Shown in pieces: positions 1 through 6,176 of a stretch of 7,076 nucleotides of DNA. The position numbers were made by a program, and so were the translations under genes. Location of the stretch: positions 1 through 7,076 of the forward strand of contig JAEWTK010000261.1 of assembly GCA_023459535.1 (NCBI GenBank), given 5' to 3'. Positions within the stretch are counted from its first letter, which is position 1. Every line of letters begins with the position of its first letter. The notes under the pieces are model-generated. The model was given only the letters and a program-made list of their open reading frames with translations. It had not been told where the DNA came from and searched no databases. The stretch is from Pseudomonadota bacterium (GTDB lineage: Bacteria > Pseudomonadota > Gammaproteobacteria > Burkholderiales > Methylophilaceae).

Positions 1-591
1 ATGCAGGGGATTCCGGTTTCACTGCTGTTTGCTGCAGATGGCATGAATGTGAAAGAAGTCGGCTTCAATCAGCAATGGCTGGCGCCAACCGCTTTGATGC
101 CATATCGCTATGGTGGGGCAGTCAGCCATGCCGAATTGCCGCAAGCCGTCAGGCAATTGTTGCTGACCGCTGCCAGGAAGCTGACCAGTGCCGTGGGTTT
201 GCGAGGCTTGAACAGCATAGACGCCATCATGCAGGGCGAGCGTGTCTGGGTGCTGGAACTGAACCCGCGCCTGACCGCCACGTTTGATCTGTATCCGGCA
301 GAGCACGGCCAGTTGTTTGAGCTGCATTTACAAGCCGCGGCTGGCACTCTGGCTAATTGGCCGCAAATTGGCCGCAGGGCGCGAGCCCACTATATCGTCT
401 ATGCCCCGGAGAATATCAATCTGCCGGAAAGCTTCGACTGGCCGGAATGGACTGCCGATATTCCGGCAACTGGCGCGCTGATCAAGGCAGGAGAGCCAGT
501 CTGTACGGTGACGGCAGAGGCGGATAGCGCCGAGCAGGCGGTGGCGTTGATGGCGGAAAGGGTGAAAGTGCTGGCCAAGGCGCTGATCTGA
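1..591 (+). CDS. ATP-grasp protein, orf17-like, linked to H4MPT/methylofuran genes (5'-truncated)
   Basis: This is the C-terminal 196 residues of an ATP-grasp ligase; the frame is open to the left edge. The first visible residues (QGIPVSLLFAADG, then a GFNQQW stretch) resemble the interior of DUF201-type ATP-grasp domains, so the ATG at base 1 is probably an internal Met. The metal/ATP-binding ELNPR motif lies at residues 86-90 of the visible part, with N71-S-I-D just before it. A short tail domain follows (ATGALIKAGEPVCTV, about 157-170). In methylotrophs a protein of this type (called orf17 in Methylobacterium extorquens) sits with mch, orf5 and orf7. Archaeal MfnD, the tyramine-glutamate ligase of methanofuran synthesis, is also an ATP-grasp enzyme, so a similar ligation step in methylofuran synthesis is a reasonable inference but not shown. 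It ends 64 bp before mch and is probably co-transcribed with it. Family assignment is firm; substrate is unknown. Confidence 0.8.
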   Translation: MQGIPVSLLFAADGMNVKEVGFNQQWLAPTALMPYRYGGAVSHAELPQAVRQLLLTAARKLTSAVGLRGLNSIDAIMQGERVWVLELNPRLTATFDLYPAEHGQLFELHLQAAAGTLANWPQIGRRARAHYIVYAPENINLPESFDWPEWTADIPATGALIKAGEPVCTVTAEADSAEQAVALMAERVKVLAKALI

Positions 592-629
592 GCTATAGAA
601 ACAGAGCTAAAGAAACAAGACGAGAAATC

Positions 630-659
630 ATGAGAGCATGGGATGAGGAAACAATATGA
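630..659 (+). other. Nine-codon mini-ORF overlapping the mch start
   Basis: An ATG at 630 opens a 9-residue frame (MRAWDEETI) whose TGA (657-659) overlaps the mch ATG (656-658) as ATGA. It lies in the 64-bp gap between the ATP-grasp gene and mch. Such an overlap could allow termination-reinitiation coupling into mch. However, mch has its own adequate ribosome site inside the mini-ORF, and only a weak GAG precedes the mini-ORF itself. It may be chance. Confidence 0.2.
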
Positions 660-1645
660 CTGAACAACAGAGCACGGTCGACACAAGCCGCTGGCCCAGC
701 GTCAATCGACTGACCAATCCACTGGTTCAATCTCTGGTGGATAACGCCGAGGTCTTGCGCCTGGGTGTGGAGAAACTGGAAAACGGCTGCACCATCATCG
801 ATGCAGGCATCCGCCATGATGGCGGGCTGGAAGCCGGCCGCCTGATCGCCGAGATCTGCATGGGCGGTCTTGGTCATGTCAGCTTGCAGACTTCGCAGAC
901 CTTCCCGCACTGGCCCTGGATGCTGTCTGTGCACTCGTCCAATCCGGTGCTGTCCTGCCTCGGTAGTCAGTACGCCGGTTGGAGCCTGGCACATGAGAAG
1001 TTCTTCTCACTGGGTTCCGGCCCGGGCCGTGCGCTGGCTGGCCGTGAGGAGTTGTACAAGGAGCTCGGCTATCAGGACAAGGCGGACAAGGCCTGTCTGG
1101 TGCTGGAGAGCGACAAGGCGCCGCCTGCCGAAGTGATCGACAAGGTCTCGCGCGATACCGGCGTCAAGCCGGAAAACCTGACTTTCATCCTGACACCGAC
1201 ACGCAGTCTGGCCGGTACCGTGCAGATCGTCGCCCGTGTGCTGGAAGTGGCGATGCACAAGATCCATACCCTGCATTTCCCGCTGGATCACGTGGTCGAT
1301 GGCATGGCCAGCGCGCCCGTACCGCCACCGGCACCGGATTTTCTCATCGGCATGGGACGCACCAATGACGCCATCTTGTTCGGCGGTCATGCGCATATCT
1401 TCGTCAAGGGTCCGGATGAAGCCGCGGCCAAACTGGCGCAGGAATTGCCGAGTAGCGCTTCACGTGACTATGGACGGCCTTTCGCCGAAGTGTTCAAGGC
1501 AGTGAACATGGATTTCTACAAGATCGACCCCATGCTGTTCAGCCCAGCCGCCGTCACGGTCACTGCGCTGGAATCCGGCAAGAGCTTTACCGGCGGCAAG
1601 CTGGATGCGGCGTTGCTCGACCAGTCCTTCGGCTTCGGCGCCTGA
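656..1645 (+). CDS. mch: Methenyltetrahydromethanopterin cyclohydrolase
   Basis: Mch hydrolyses 5,10-methenyl-H4MPT to 5-formyl-H4MPT in the cytoplasm. This is the middle step of H4MPT-linked formaldehyde oxidation to formate, between methylene-H4MPT dehydrogenase and the formyltransferase/hydrolase complex. The 329-residue length is close to the family's usual 315-325. Family blocks are all present: [16 protein letters not shown] near residues 17-32, [12 protein letters not shown] at 120-131, [12 protein letters not shown] at 179-190, [16 protein letters not shown] at 232-247 and DPMLFSPA at 291-298. The ATG at 656 is supported by TGAGGAA at 644-650, 5 bp upstream. The gene lies between an ATP-grasp gene and two further H4MPT-linked genes with very short gaps, so it is probably part of one operon. 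No truncation or frameshift is seen. Identification is very secure. Confidence 0.97.
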   Translation: MTEQQSTVDTSRWPSVNRLTNPLVQSLVDNAEVLRLGVEKLENGCTIIDAGIRHDGGLEAGRLIAEICMGGLGHVSLQTSQTFPHWPWMLSVHSSNPVLSCLGSQYAGWSLAHEKFFSLGSGPGRALAGREELYKELGYQDKADKACLVLESDKAPPAEVIDKVSRDTGVKPENLTFILTPTRSLAGTVQIVARVLEVAMHKIHTLHFPLDHVVDGMASAPVPPPAPDFLIGMGRTNDAILFGGHAHIFVKGPDEAAAKLAQELPSSASRDYGRPFAEVFKAVNMDFYKIDPMLFSPAAVTVTALESGKSFTGGKLDAALLDQSFGFGA

Positions 1646-1654
1646 TCGCTTACC

Positions 1655-2587
1655 GTGCAAGCCGCCACCAGAATTCCGGTATTCACGGACGACCCCGGCT
1701 GGCACGGCAAGCGCCTGAGCGAGGCTTTTGCTGCCCGGGGGCTGGAGGCGGTATTTGTCTCGCTCAAGGATTGTGCGCTGGATATTCTGCCGGGTCGTGC
1801 CGGCGTCATCATTCCCGGTTTTGAAGACGGGTTGCCGACCGGCGTGTTCGTCCGCGGCGTGCCCGGCGGCACCCTGCAGCAGGTGATCGCCCGGCTCGAT
1901 ATCCTGCATGCGCTGAAGATGCTGGGTGTGCTGGTCTATAACGACGGTCGCGCCGTTGAGCGCACGGTCGACAAGGCCATGACCAGCTTCCTGCTGCATC
2001 ATCATTGCGTGTCCACGCCGCCGACCTGGGTCTGCGAATCCCGCCATCATGCGCAGCAGGTGCTGCTACGTGAAACCATGGCCGGACATGCCCTGGTCAT
2101 GAAGCCCTTGTTCGGTTCGCAGGGCATGGGGGTGCGCAGGCTGGAGGCGGGCGATGCCCTGCCGGTGCCGATGGAGCAGCATGTGGAAGGGCTCTATTAC
2201 CTGCAACGTTATGTCGATAGCGGCGAAGGTGCCTGGCATGACTACCGCGTGTTCATCATCAACGGCAGGGCAGTCGCTGCCATGGCCCGTCATGGCAGCA
2301 GCTGGGTCAATAATGTGGCCTTGGGCGCCCGCTGTGAACCGGTCGCTGTCGAAGGAGATGTCGCTGAACTGGCACTGGCCGCCGCACAGGCGGTGGAGAT
2401 CGACTATTGTGGTGTCGATGTCATCCGGGACTGCCAAGGCAAGCTGTCGGTGCTGGAGGTCAACAGCATCCCGGCTTGGAAAGGCCTGCAGATCTCAACC
2501 GATATTGATATCGCACAGGTGCTGGTCGACGATTTTTGTGCCAAGCTTCCCGTTTCGCAACCCGGTCTGCAATCAATTGCCGGATAA
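1655..2587 (+). CDS. RimK-like ATP-grasp protein, orf5-like (probable amino-acid ligase in C1-carrier synthesis)
   Basis: A 310-residue ATP-grasp protein of the RimK/MptN/CofF group. These enzymes use ATP or GTP to join glutamate or another amino acid to a carboxylate through an acyl-phosphate. Visible parts are an N-terminal preATP-grasp domain (FTDDPGWHGKRL at 10-21), NDGRAVERTVDKAMTS at 96-111, the ATP-binding VMKPLFGSQGMGVRR at 148-162, DYRVFIINGRAVAAMAR at 197-212 and the metal-binding EVNSIPAWKGLQ at 268-279. The GTG start at 1655 is chosen because it puts the conserved FTDD near the N-terminus and leaves 9 bp after mch. No clear Shine-Dalgarno precedes it, suggesting translational coupling to mch. 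Methylotroph H4MPT clusters carry such a gene (orf5) beside mch. It might add glutamate to dephospho-H4MPT or to the polyglutamate chain of methylofuran. That role is inference; the fold assignment is firm. Confidence 0.85.
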   Translation: MQAATRIPVFTDDPGWHGKRLSEAFAARGLEAVFVSLKDCALDILPGRAGVIIPGFEDGLPTGVFVRGVPGGTLQQVIARLDILHALKMLGVLVYNDGRAVERTVDKAMTSFLLHHHCVSTPPTWVCESRHHAQQVLLRETMAGHALVMKPLFGSQGMGVRRLEAGDALPVPMEQHVEGLYYLQRYVDSGEGAWHDYRVFIINGRAVAAMARHGSSWVNNVALGARCEPVAVEGDVAELALAAAQAVEIDYCGVDVIRDCQGKLSVLEVNSIPAWKGLQISTDIDIAQVLVDDFCAKLPVSQPGLQSIAG

Positions 2588-2592
2588 CCGCC

Positions 2593-3432
2593 ATGCAGCT
2601 TGAGACGCAGCTCGCAGCGAAATTCAAGGCGGCCTGCATCGCCGAGCTGGAGGCGGTCAAGCCGGGCAATGTCCATATGTTGGCGGATGGCCACGGCATG
2701 ACGGTGCAGGATTTTCTGCGCAGCGCGGAAGCCGCATCTGGCGTCATTGCACAAGCTGATTTGAGTGCCGGTCAGCGCATCCTGCAAGCCGTGGAGGCGA
2801 CGAATACAGCGGTCGGCTGCAACACCAACCTCGGCATCATTCTGCTTTGTGCACCGCTGATACAGGCTGCATTGAATACGCATGGCGTCATCATGCAGCA
2901 AGAGGTGCAGGCTGTACTCGAGCAATTGACTATCAAAGATGCGAACGATGCCTTTGCTGCCATCCGTATCGCCAATCCTGCCGGGCTTGGGCATAGCGAG
3001 CATCATGATGTGGAGTCGCCGGCCAGCGTAACCTTGCTCGAGGCCATGCAAGAGGCGGCGGATAGGGACTTGATCGCTCGCCAGTATGTTAATGGCTTTC
3101 AGCAAGTGTTCGAAGGGCTTGCATATTACCGGCAGTTGCTGGCACGCTGGGAGCGGCCAGCCTGGGCGACCAGCGCGCTTTATCTGTATTTTCTGACACA
3201 TTTTCCGGATAGTCATATCGCCCGCAAATATGGCGCCGATCTGGCGGAAGTTGTACGGGTGCAGTCAGCGGCTCATTGGCGGGAGCTTGAAGGCCGCGAC
3301 AATCCCAAGACTTATCTGCGGCCCTTGCTGGATTTCGATCAGACGCTGAAAGCGCAGGGCATCAACCCCGGCACCAGTGCCGACATGACGGTGGCAGTTT
3401 TGTTGCTGGACGGGCTGCAAGTTGGAGCTTGA
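2593..3432 (+). CDS. CitG-like (triphosphoribosyl-dephospho-CoA synthase family) protein, orf7-like
   Basis: A 279-residue protein of the CitG/MdcB family. Characterised members attach a ribosyl group from ATP to dephospho-CoA, releasing adenine, to make the acyl-carrier prosthetic group. Family signatures are ELEAVKPGNVH at 18-28, CNTNLGIILLCAPLI at 76-90, GLGHSEHHDV at 131-140, HFPDSHIARKYG at 203-214 and INPGTSADMTVAVLLLDG at 257-274. No citrate or malonate decarboxylase genes are nearby. The gene instead follows mch and the RimK-like gene, as orf7 does in other H4MPT methylotrophs, so a role in making the H4MPT side chain or methylofuran is more likely. An enzyme that forms ribosyl glycosidic bonds would suit H4MPT chemistry, but this is inference. 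The ATG at 2593 is preferred over a TTG at 2536, which would add residues overlapping the upstream gene. The 5-bp gap and lack of a clear ribosome site suggest coupling. Confidence 0.85.
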   Translation: MQLETQLAAKFKAACIAELEAVKPGNVHMLADGHGMTVQDFLRSAEAASGVIAQADLSAGQRILQAVEATNTAVGCNTNLGIILLCAPLIQAALNTHGVIMQQEVQAVLEQLTIKDANDAFAAIRIANPAGLGHSEHHDVESPASVTLLEAMQEAADRDLIARQYVNGFQQVFEGLAYYRQLLARWERPAWATSALYLYFLTHFPDSHIARKYGADLAEVVRVQSAAHWRELEGRDNPKTYLRPLLDFDQTLKAQGINPGTSADMTVAVLLLDGLQVGA

Positions 3433-3466
3433 CCAAATCCGCAACGAAGAAAACACACGGTGGCCA

Positions 3467-3525
3467 TTCTGCAAAGCATTTGCCGAACGAAAATTATTCG
3501 ATGGAAGTGAAGGAAATTTGCAGAA
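3467..3525. repeat. Widely spaced 9-bp inverted repeat after the orf7-like gene
   Basis: TTCTGCAAA (3467-3475) and its exact complement TTTGCAGAA (3517-3525) are separated by 41 nt. The repeat begins 34 bp after the end of the H4MPT-linked operon. There is no T-run after it, so it is not a classic terminator. It could be a loose transcript-end structure, paired protein sites or chance. Confidence 0.35.
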
Positions 3526-3575
3526 ATGAGTTCAAACTAATGCGTTGTCGTAGTAATATCCAAGGTCTTGAGATT

Positions 3576-3616
3576 TTCACGCCGTGAACTTCACGGTTCA
3601 TGGTTCGTAATACGAA
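3576..3616. promoter_or_regulatory. Cluster of perfect short palindromes upstream of tal (putative operator)
   Basis: Three perfect odd-length palindromes lie within 41 bp. They are TTCACG-C-CGTGAA (3576-3588), CCGTGAA-C-TTCACGG (3582-3596, overlapping the first) and TTCGTA-A-TACGAA (3604-3616). The first and third share the form TTCnnn-n-nnnGAA, with centres 28 bp apart. A further TGAAC...GTTCA pair (3585-3600) overlaps them. The cluster ends 48 bp before the tal ATG, where a promoter for the RuMP genes is expected, although no convincing -35/-10 pair stands out. This is how an operator for a dimeric repressor or activator would look. The regulator is not encoded in the window and its family cannot be named. 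Confidence 0.5.
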
Positions 3617-3664
3617 TTCAACAATTCTGATTTAATTTAAATGCGCACCTGAAGGAGGAGCTAT

Positions 3665-4618
3665 ATGGCTAACTTACTCGAACAACTAAAAAGCATGACT
3701 ACTATCGTTGCGGATACCGGCGACGTTGAAGCGATCAAGAGTGTCAAGCCTGTTGACGCAACCACCAATCCATCCCTGCTGTTGAAGGCAAGCACATTGC
3801 CTCAGTACGCACATTTGATCGATGAATCAATCGCCTACGCAAAAGCCCAGGGCGGTAGCAAGGATGCACAAATCGAAAATGCTGCAGACAAGCTGGCTGT
3901 GCTGATTGGTGTTGAAATCTCCAAGGTTGTGCCTGGCCGTATCTCCACCGAAGTGGATGCGCGTCTGTCTTTCAATATCGACAAGATGGTGGCCAAGGGC
4001 CGCAAGCTGATTCAACTGTATCAGGATGCAGGCGTAGGCAAGGACCGGGTGCTGATCAAGCTGGCTTCCACATGGGAAGGTATCAAGGCTGGCGAGATCC
4101 TGGAAAAGGAAGGCATCAACTGTAACCTGACATTGCTGTTCGGTTTCGGTCAGGCTCGTGCCTGCGCTGAAGCTGGCGTATTCCTGATTTCCCCATTCGT
4201 CGGCCGTATCCTGGACTGGTACAAGGCCAAGAACCCAGGTACTGAATATACTCAGGAAACCGACCCGGGCGTGGTTTCTGTCCGTAACATCTACTCTTAC
4301 TACAAAGAGCATGGTTACAAGACCGTAGTCATGGGCGCTTCTTTCCGTAACACAGGCGAACTGATCGCTCTGGCCGGTTGTGACCGTCTGACTGTTTCCC
4401 CTAACCTGTTGCAGGATCTGGCAGCGACTGAAGGTACGCTGGCACGTGTTCTGACAGACAACGGCGCAAGCAAGACACCGCCAGCCAAGATGACGGAAGA
4501 GGAATTCCGCTTTGCGCTGAACCAGGATGCCATGGCAATCGAGAAGCTGTCAGAAGGTATCCGCGGTTTCGTGGCTGACCAGATCAAGCTGGAAACAGCA
4601 CTGGCTGAAAAGCTGTAA
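3665..4618 (+). CDS. tal: Transaldolase (TalB-type)
   Basis: Transaldolase moves a dihydroxyacetone unit between sedoheptulose 7-phosphate/glyceraldehyde 3-phosphate and erythrose 4-phosphate/fructose 6-phosphate. Here it serves the rearrangement branch of the RuMP cycle that regenerates ribulose 5-phosphate. The protein is 317 residues, the length I recall for Escherichia coli TalB, and aligns without gaps by eye. Active-site residues keep TalB numbering: D17 (VADTGD), N35 (TTNPS), E96 (STEVDAR), Schiff-base K132 (IKLASTW), N154/T156 (NCNLTLLF), S176, F178 and R181 (ISPFVGR). F178 argues against the related fructose 6-phosphate aldolase. The start at 3665 has a very strong AAGGAGGAG site (3652-3660) 4 bp upstream, implying high expression. 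hps follows after a 139-bp gap with its own promoter-like sequence. Identification is very secure. Confidence 0.97.
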   Translation: MANLLEQLKSMTTIVADTGDVEAIKSVKPVDATTNPSLLLKASTLPQYAHLIDESIAYAKAQGGSKDAQIENAADKLAVLIGVEISKVVPGRISTEVDARLSFNIDKMVAKGRKLIQLYQDAGVGKDRVLIKLASTWEGIKAGEILEKEGINCNLTLLFGFGQARACAEAGVFLISPFVGRILDWYKAKNPGTEYTQETDPGVVSVRNIYSYYKEHGYKTVVMGASFRNTGELIALAGCDRLTVSPNLLQDLAATEGTLARVLTDNGASKTPPAKMTEEEFRFALNQDAMAIEKLSEGIRGFVADQIKLETALAEKL

Positions 4619-4641
4619 GCAGTTCAGTTTTCAAGAAGTCT

Positions 4642-4680
4642 GACCTGATGCCATTCGTCAGTTTGCGTTGACATCAGGTC
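4642..4680. repeat. Dyad with 9-bp arms between tal and hps
   Basis: GACCTGATG (4642-4650) and CATCAGGTC (4672-4680) are perfect complements around a 21-nt centre, starting 23 bp after the tal stop. In RNA this gives a stem-loop at the tal 3' end, but no T-run follows directly. As DNA, the arms are in phase (30 bp start to start, about three helical turns). The right arm overlaps the end of the TTGACA at 4668-4673. It may be a 3'-end stabilising hairpin, a weak terminator or an operator controlling hps. Confidence 0.5.
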
Positions 4681-4697
4681 GTCTCGCACTTTAAGAT
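4668..4697 (+). promoter_or_regulatory. Putative sigma-70 promoter of hps
   Basis: A perfect -35 hexamer TTGACA (4668-4673) is followed after 18 bp by TAAGAT (4692-4697, 4 of 6 matches to TATAAT). An alternative -10, TTTAAG at 4690-4695, has 16-bp spacing. Transcription would start near 4704, giving a leader of about 54 nt before the hps GTG. The promoter gives hps its own transcript in addition to any read-through from tal. Prediction by eye only. Confidence 0.5.
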
Positions 4698-4720
4698 TGA
4701 AGTCCGACTTTTTTCTTAAA
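4690..4720 (+). repeat. Nested small hairpin in the hps upstream region
   Basis: TTTAAGA (4690-4696) complements TCTTAAA (4714-4720). Inside it AAGTC (4700-4704) complements GACTT (4706-4710), with a T-run at 4709-4714. A transcript reading through from tal could fold here. The 1-nt inner loop is too tight to form fully, and the T-run is inside the stem rather than after it. A terminator or attenuator role is doubtful. Confidence 0.3.
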
Positions 4721-4745
4721 AGTAGCAAAAATTCGTAACCTAATT

Positions 4746-4753
4746 GGAGGAAG
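4746..4753 (+). promoter_or_regulatory. Ribosome binding site fixing the GTG start of hps
   Basis: GGAGGAAG ends 4 bp before the GTG at 4758. No other in-frame start has a comparable site, so this decides the GTG start of hps. Confidence 0.8.
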
Positions 4754-4757
4754 TATC

Positions 4758-5387
4758 GTGGCATTAACACAAATGGCTTTAGATTCATTGGATTTTGACG
4801 CAACCGTTGCACTGGCTGAAAAGGTTGCTCCACACGTTGACATTCTGGAAATCGGTACTCCATGCATCAAGCACAACGGTATCAAGCTGCTGGAAACTCT
4901 GCGCGCCAAGTTCCCAAACAACAAGATCCTGGTTGACCTGAAGACCATGGACGCTGGTTTCTACGAAGCTGAGCCTTTCTACAAGGCTGGTGCTGACATC
5001 TGTACAGTTCTGGGTACTGCTGATCTGGGTACTATCAAGGGTGTGATCGACGTTGCCAACAAGTACGGCAAAGAAGCTCAAATCGACCTGATCAACGTAT
5101 CTGACAAAGCTGCTCGTACACAAGAAGCTGTCAAGCTGGGCGCACACATCATCGGCGTTCACACTGGTCTGGACCAACAAGCTGCTGGCGGTACACCTTT
5201 CACCGACCTGGCACTGATCGCTGGCCTGAAGACTGGCGTCAAGATCTCTGTTGCTGGTGGCGTCAAGGCTTCCACAACCAAGCAAGTTAAAGATGCTGGC
5301 GCTGACATCATCGTTGCTGGTGCTGCTATCTACGGTGCTGCTGACCCAGCTGCTGCTGCTGCTGAAATCACTGCACTGGCACACTAA
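4758..5387 (+). CDS. hps: 3-hexulose-6-phosphate synthase
   Basis: Hps condenses formaldehyde with ribulose 5-phosphate to give D-arabino-3-hexulose 6-phosphate, the fixation step of the RuMP pathway. It is a cytoplasmic Mg-dependent (beta/alpha)8 enzyme of the orotidine-phosphate decarboxylase superfamily. The 209-residue length is normal for a stand-alone Hps. Visible motifs are EIGTP at 31-35, the superfamily DxKxxD signature (D60, K62, D65 in DLKTMDAG), GVHTG at 133-137, the phosphate-loop SVAGGVK at 164-170 and IIVAGAAIYGA at 184-194. Codon use is strikingly biased (Leu CTG, Asn AAC, Lys AAG, Ala GCT prevail), unlike the H4MPT block. The first 14 codons are AT-rich and relaxed. This fits a very abundant protein. 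It starts at GTG behind GGAGG and is followed by a strong intrinsic terminator before hpi. A five-fold GCT run (5349-5363) encodes A198-A202. Identification is very secure. Confidence 0.97.
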   Translation: MALTQMALDSLDFDATVALAEKVAPHVDILEIGTPCIKHNGIKLLETLRAKFPNNKILVDLKTMDAGFYEAEPFYKAGADICTVLGTADLGTIKGVIDVANKYGKEAQIDLINVSDKAARTQEAVKLGAHIIGVHTGLDQQAAGGTPFTDLALIAGLKTGVKISVAGGVKASTTKQVKDAGADIIVAGAAIYGAADPAAAAAEITALAH

Positions 5388-5394
5388 GCTAGTG

Positions 5395-5427
5395 AAAATC
5401 GAGCCCTCTTGAGGGCTCGATTTTTTT
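5395..5427 (+). terminator. Intrinsic terminator after hps
   Basis: A perfect stem AAAATCGAGCCCTC (5395-5408) and GAGGGCTCGATTTT (5411-5424) encloses a tiny TT loop (effectively 4 nt). It ends in seven Ts (5421-5427). It begins 8 bp after the hps stop and lies between hps and hpi, so hpi would rely on read-through or its own weak promoter. Confidence 0.9.
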
Positions 5428-5489
5428 ATACATGTAACCAATAACATTCCGCATTCGCGGCAATCCCATTACTAAAACTCGAGGTTAAA

Positions 5490-6029
5490 ATGACTACCCA
5501 TCGTCAACTTATCGTAAAAAAGATTTCAAGCGTTCTTGAAGCTACCGATAATTCTTATGATGAAAAACTAACGAACATGCTGGACAAGGCATCTCGTATT
5601 TTCATTACAGGTGCTGGTCGCTCAGGGTTGGTAGCAAGATTCTTCGCAATGCGTTTGATGCACGGCGGTTATGAAGTCTATATCGTCGGCGAAATCGTGA
5701 CACCAAGCATCCGCGAAGGCGATTTGTTTATCGTTATCAGCGGTTCTGGTGAAACCGAAACCATGATTGCTTTCAGCAAGCGTGCGAAGCAAGTCGGTGC
5801 AAAGATGGTACTCATCTCCACCAAGAGCGAGTCCACGATTGGCGATATGTCCGACATGGTCATCCAGGTCGGCAATCCAGATCAATACGAAAAGATCCCG
5901 ACCATGCCTATGGGCACGACTTTCGAGCTTTCCACTCTGCTGTTCCTGGAAGCGATCGTTGCGCACATCATCCATGAGAAGGGCATTGCAGAAGAATCCA
6001 TGAGAGCGACACACGCCAATCTGGAATAA
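5490..6029 (+). CDS. hpi: 6-phospho-3-hexuloisomerase
   Basis: Hpi (also called Phi or RmpB) isomerises 3-hexulose 6-phosphate to fructose 6-phosphate, pulling the formaldehyde-fixing reaction forward. It is a 179-residue single SIS-domain protein, normal for the family, and related enzymes are tetrameric. Sugar-phosphate binding motifs are GAGRSG at 41-46 and SGSGETE at 84-90. Family-specific blocks are PMGTTFELSTLLFLEA at 140-155 and the conserved C-terminal MRATHANLE at 171-179. The ATG at 5490 has GAGGT at 5481-5485. The gene follows hps but is separated by a strong terminator. I see no convincing promoter in the 62 bp between that terminator and the start, so expression is probably partial read-through. 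A hairpin follows 9 bp after the stop. Codon use is less biased than in hps. Identification is very secure. Confidence 0.96.
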   Translation: MTTHRQLIVKKISSVLEATDNSYDEKLTNMLDKASRIFITGAGRSGLVARFFAMRLMHGGYEVYIVGEIVTPSIREGDLFIVISGSGETETMIAFSKRAKQVGAKMVLISTKSESTIGDMSDMVIQVGNPDQYEKIPTMPMGTTFELSTLLFLEAIVAHIIHEKGIAEESMRATHANLE

Positions 6030-6038
6030 TGTTTCCGT

Positions 6039-6066
6039 TTCAAGAGCGTGTGGTCACGCTCTTGAA
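6039..6066 (+). terminator. Stem-loop at the hpi 3' end (terminator-like, poor T-run)
   Basis: TTCAAGAGCGTG (6039-6050) and CACGCTCTTGAA (6055-6066) form a perfect 12-bp stem with a TGGT tetraloop, 9 bp after the hpi stop. Only GTTTGTC follows, so the U tract is weak. It probably marks and protects the 3' end of the transcript and may terminate inefficiently. Confidence 0.6.
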
Positions 6067-6145
6067 GTTTGTCATGGCTTGATTAACAGTAATTCCGGCA
6101 CCGAGACTCAACTATTCAGTTAAACATGACTGGTTTTTCTTGTTG

Positions 6146-6176
6146 TTGACTTTGCCTAGATTTACTCATGCTATAG
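6146..6176 (+). promoter_or_regulatory. Candidate promoter for the fae-family gene
   Basis: TTGACT (6146-6151, 5 of 6 to the -35 consensus) is followed by CATGCTATAGC. The best -10 words (CTATAG at 6171-6176, TATAGC at 6172-6177) have 19-20 bp spacing, longer than ideal. TGCTAT at 6169-6174 has 17 bp but matches poorly. A start near 6183 would give a leader of about 210 nt. Confidence 0.3.

Noticed and set aside
2536..2592. Upstream TTG start for the CitG-like gene
   Set aside because: It would add 19 residues that overlap the end of the RimK-like gene and do not resemble the family N-terminus. The ATG at 2593 puts the ELEAVKPGNVH motif at the usual place.
1460..3216. Long minus-strand frames opposite mch, the RimK-like gene and the CitG-like gene
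   Set aside because: They are opposite well-supported conserved genes in GC-rich DNA, give His/Arg-rich sequence with no motifs, and lack ribosome sites in a sensible arrangement.
2593..3432. Genuine CitG of a citrate lyase or malonate decarboxylase system
   Set aside because: No lyase, decarboxylase or acyl-carrier genes are present, and the neighbourhood is consistently H4MPT-linked.
3665..4618. Fructose-6-phosphate aldolase instead of transaldolase
   Set aside because: Length (317 residues), gap-free alignment by eye to TalB and retention of F178 and the other TalB active-site residues point to true transaldolase.
5349..5363. Five tandem GCT units in hps as a contingency repeat
   Set aside because: They encode an alanine stretch (A198-A202) in a gene that uses GCT heavily. 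Such a short in-frame repeat is explained by codon bias.
4785..5447. Long open frame on the minus strand opposite hps
   Set aside because: It exists because hps uses so few codons that stops are rare on the other strand. Its translation is serine-, valine- and cysteine-rich without any recognisable domain, and hps itself is certain.
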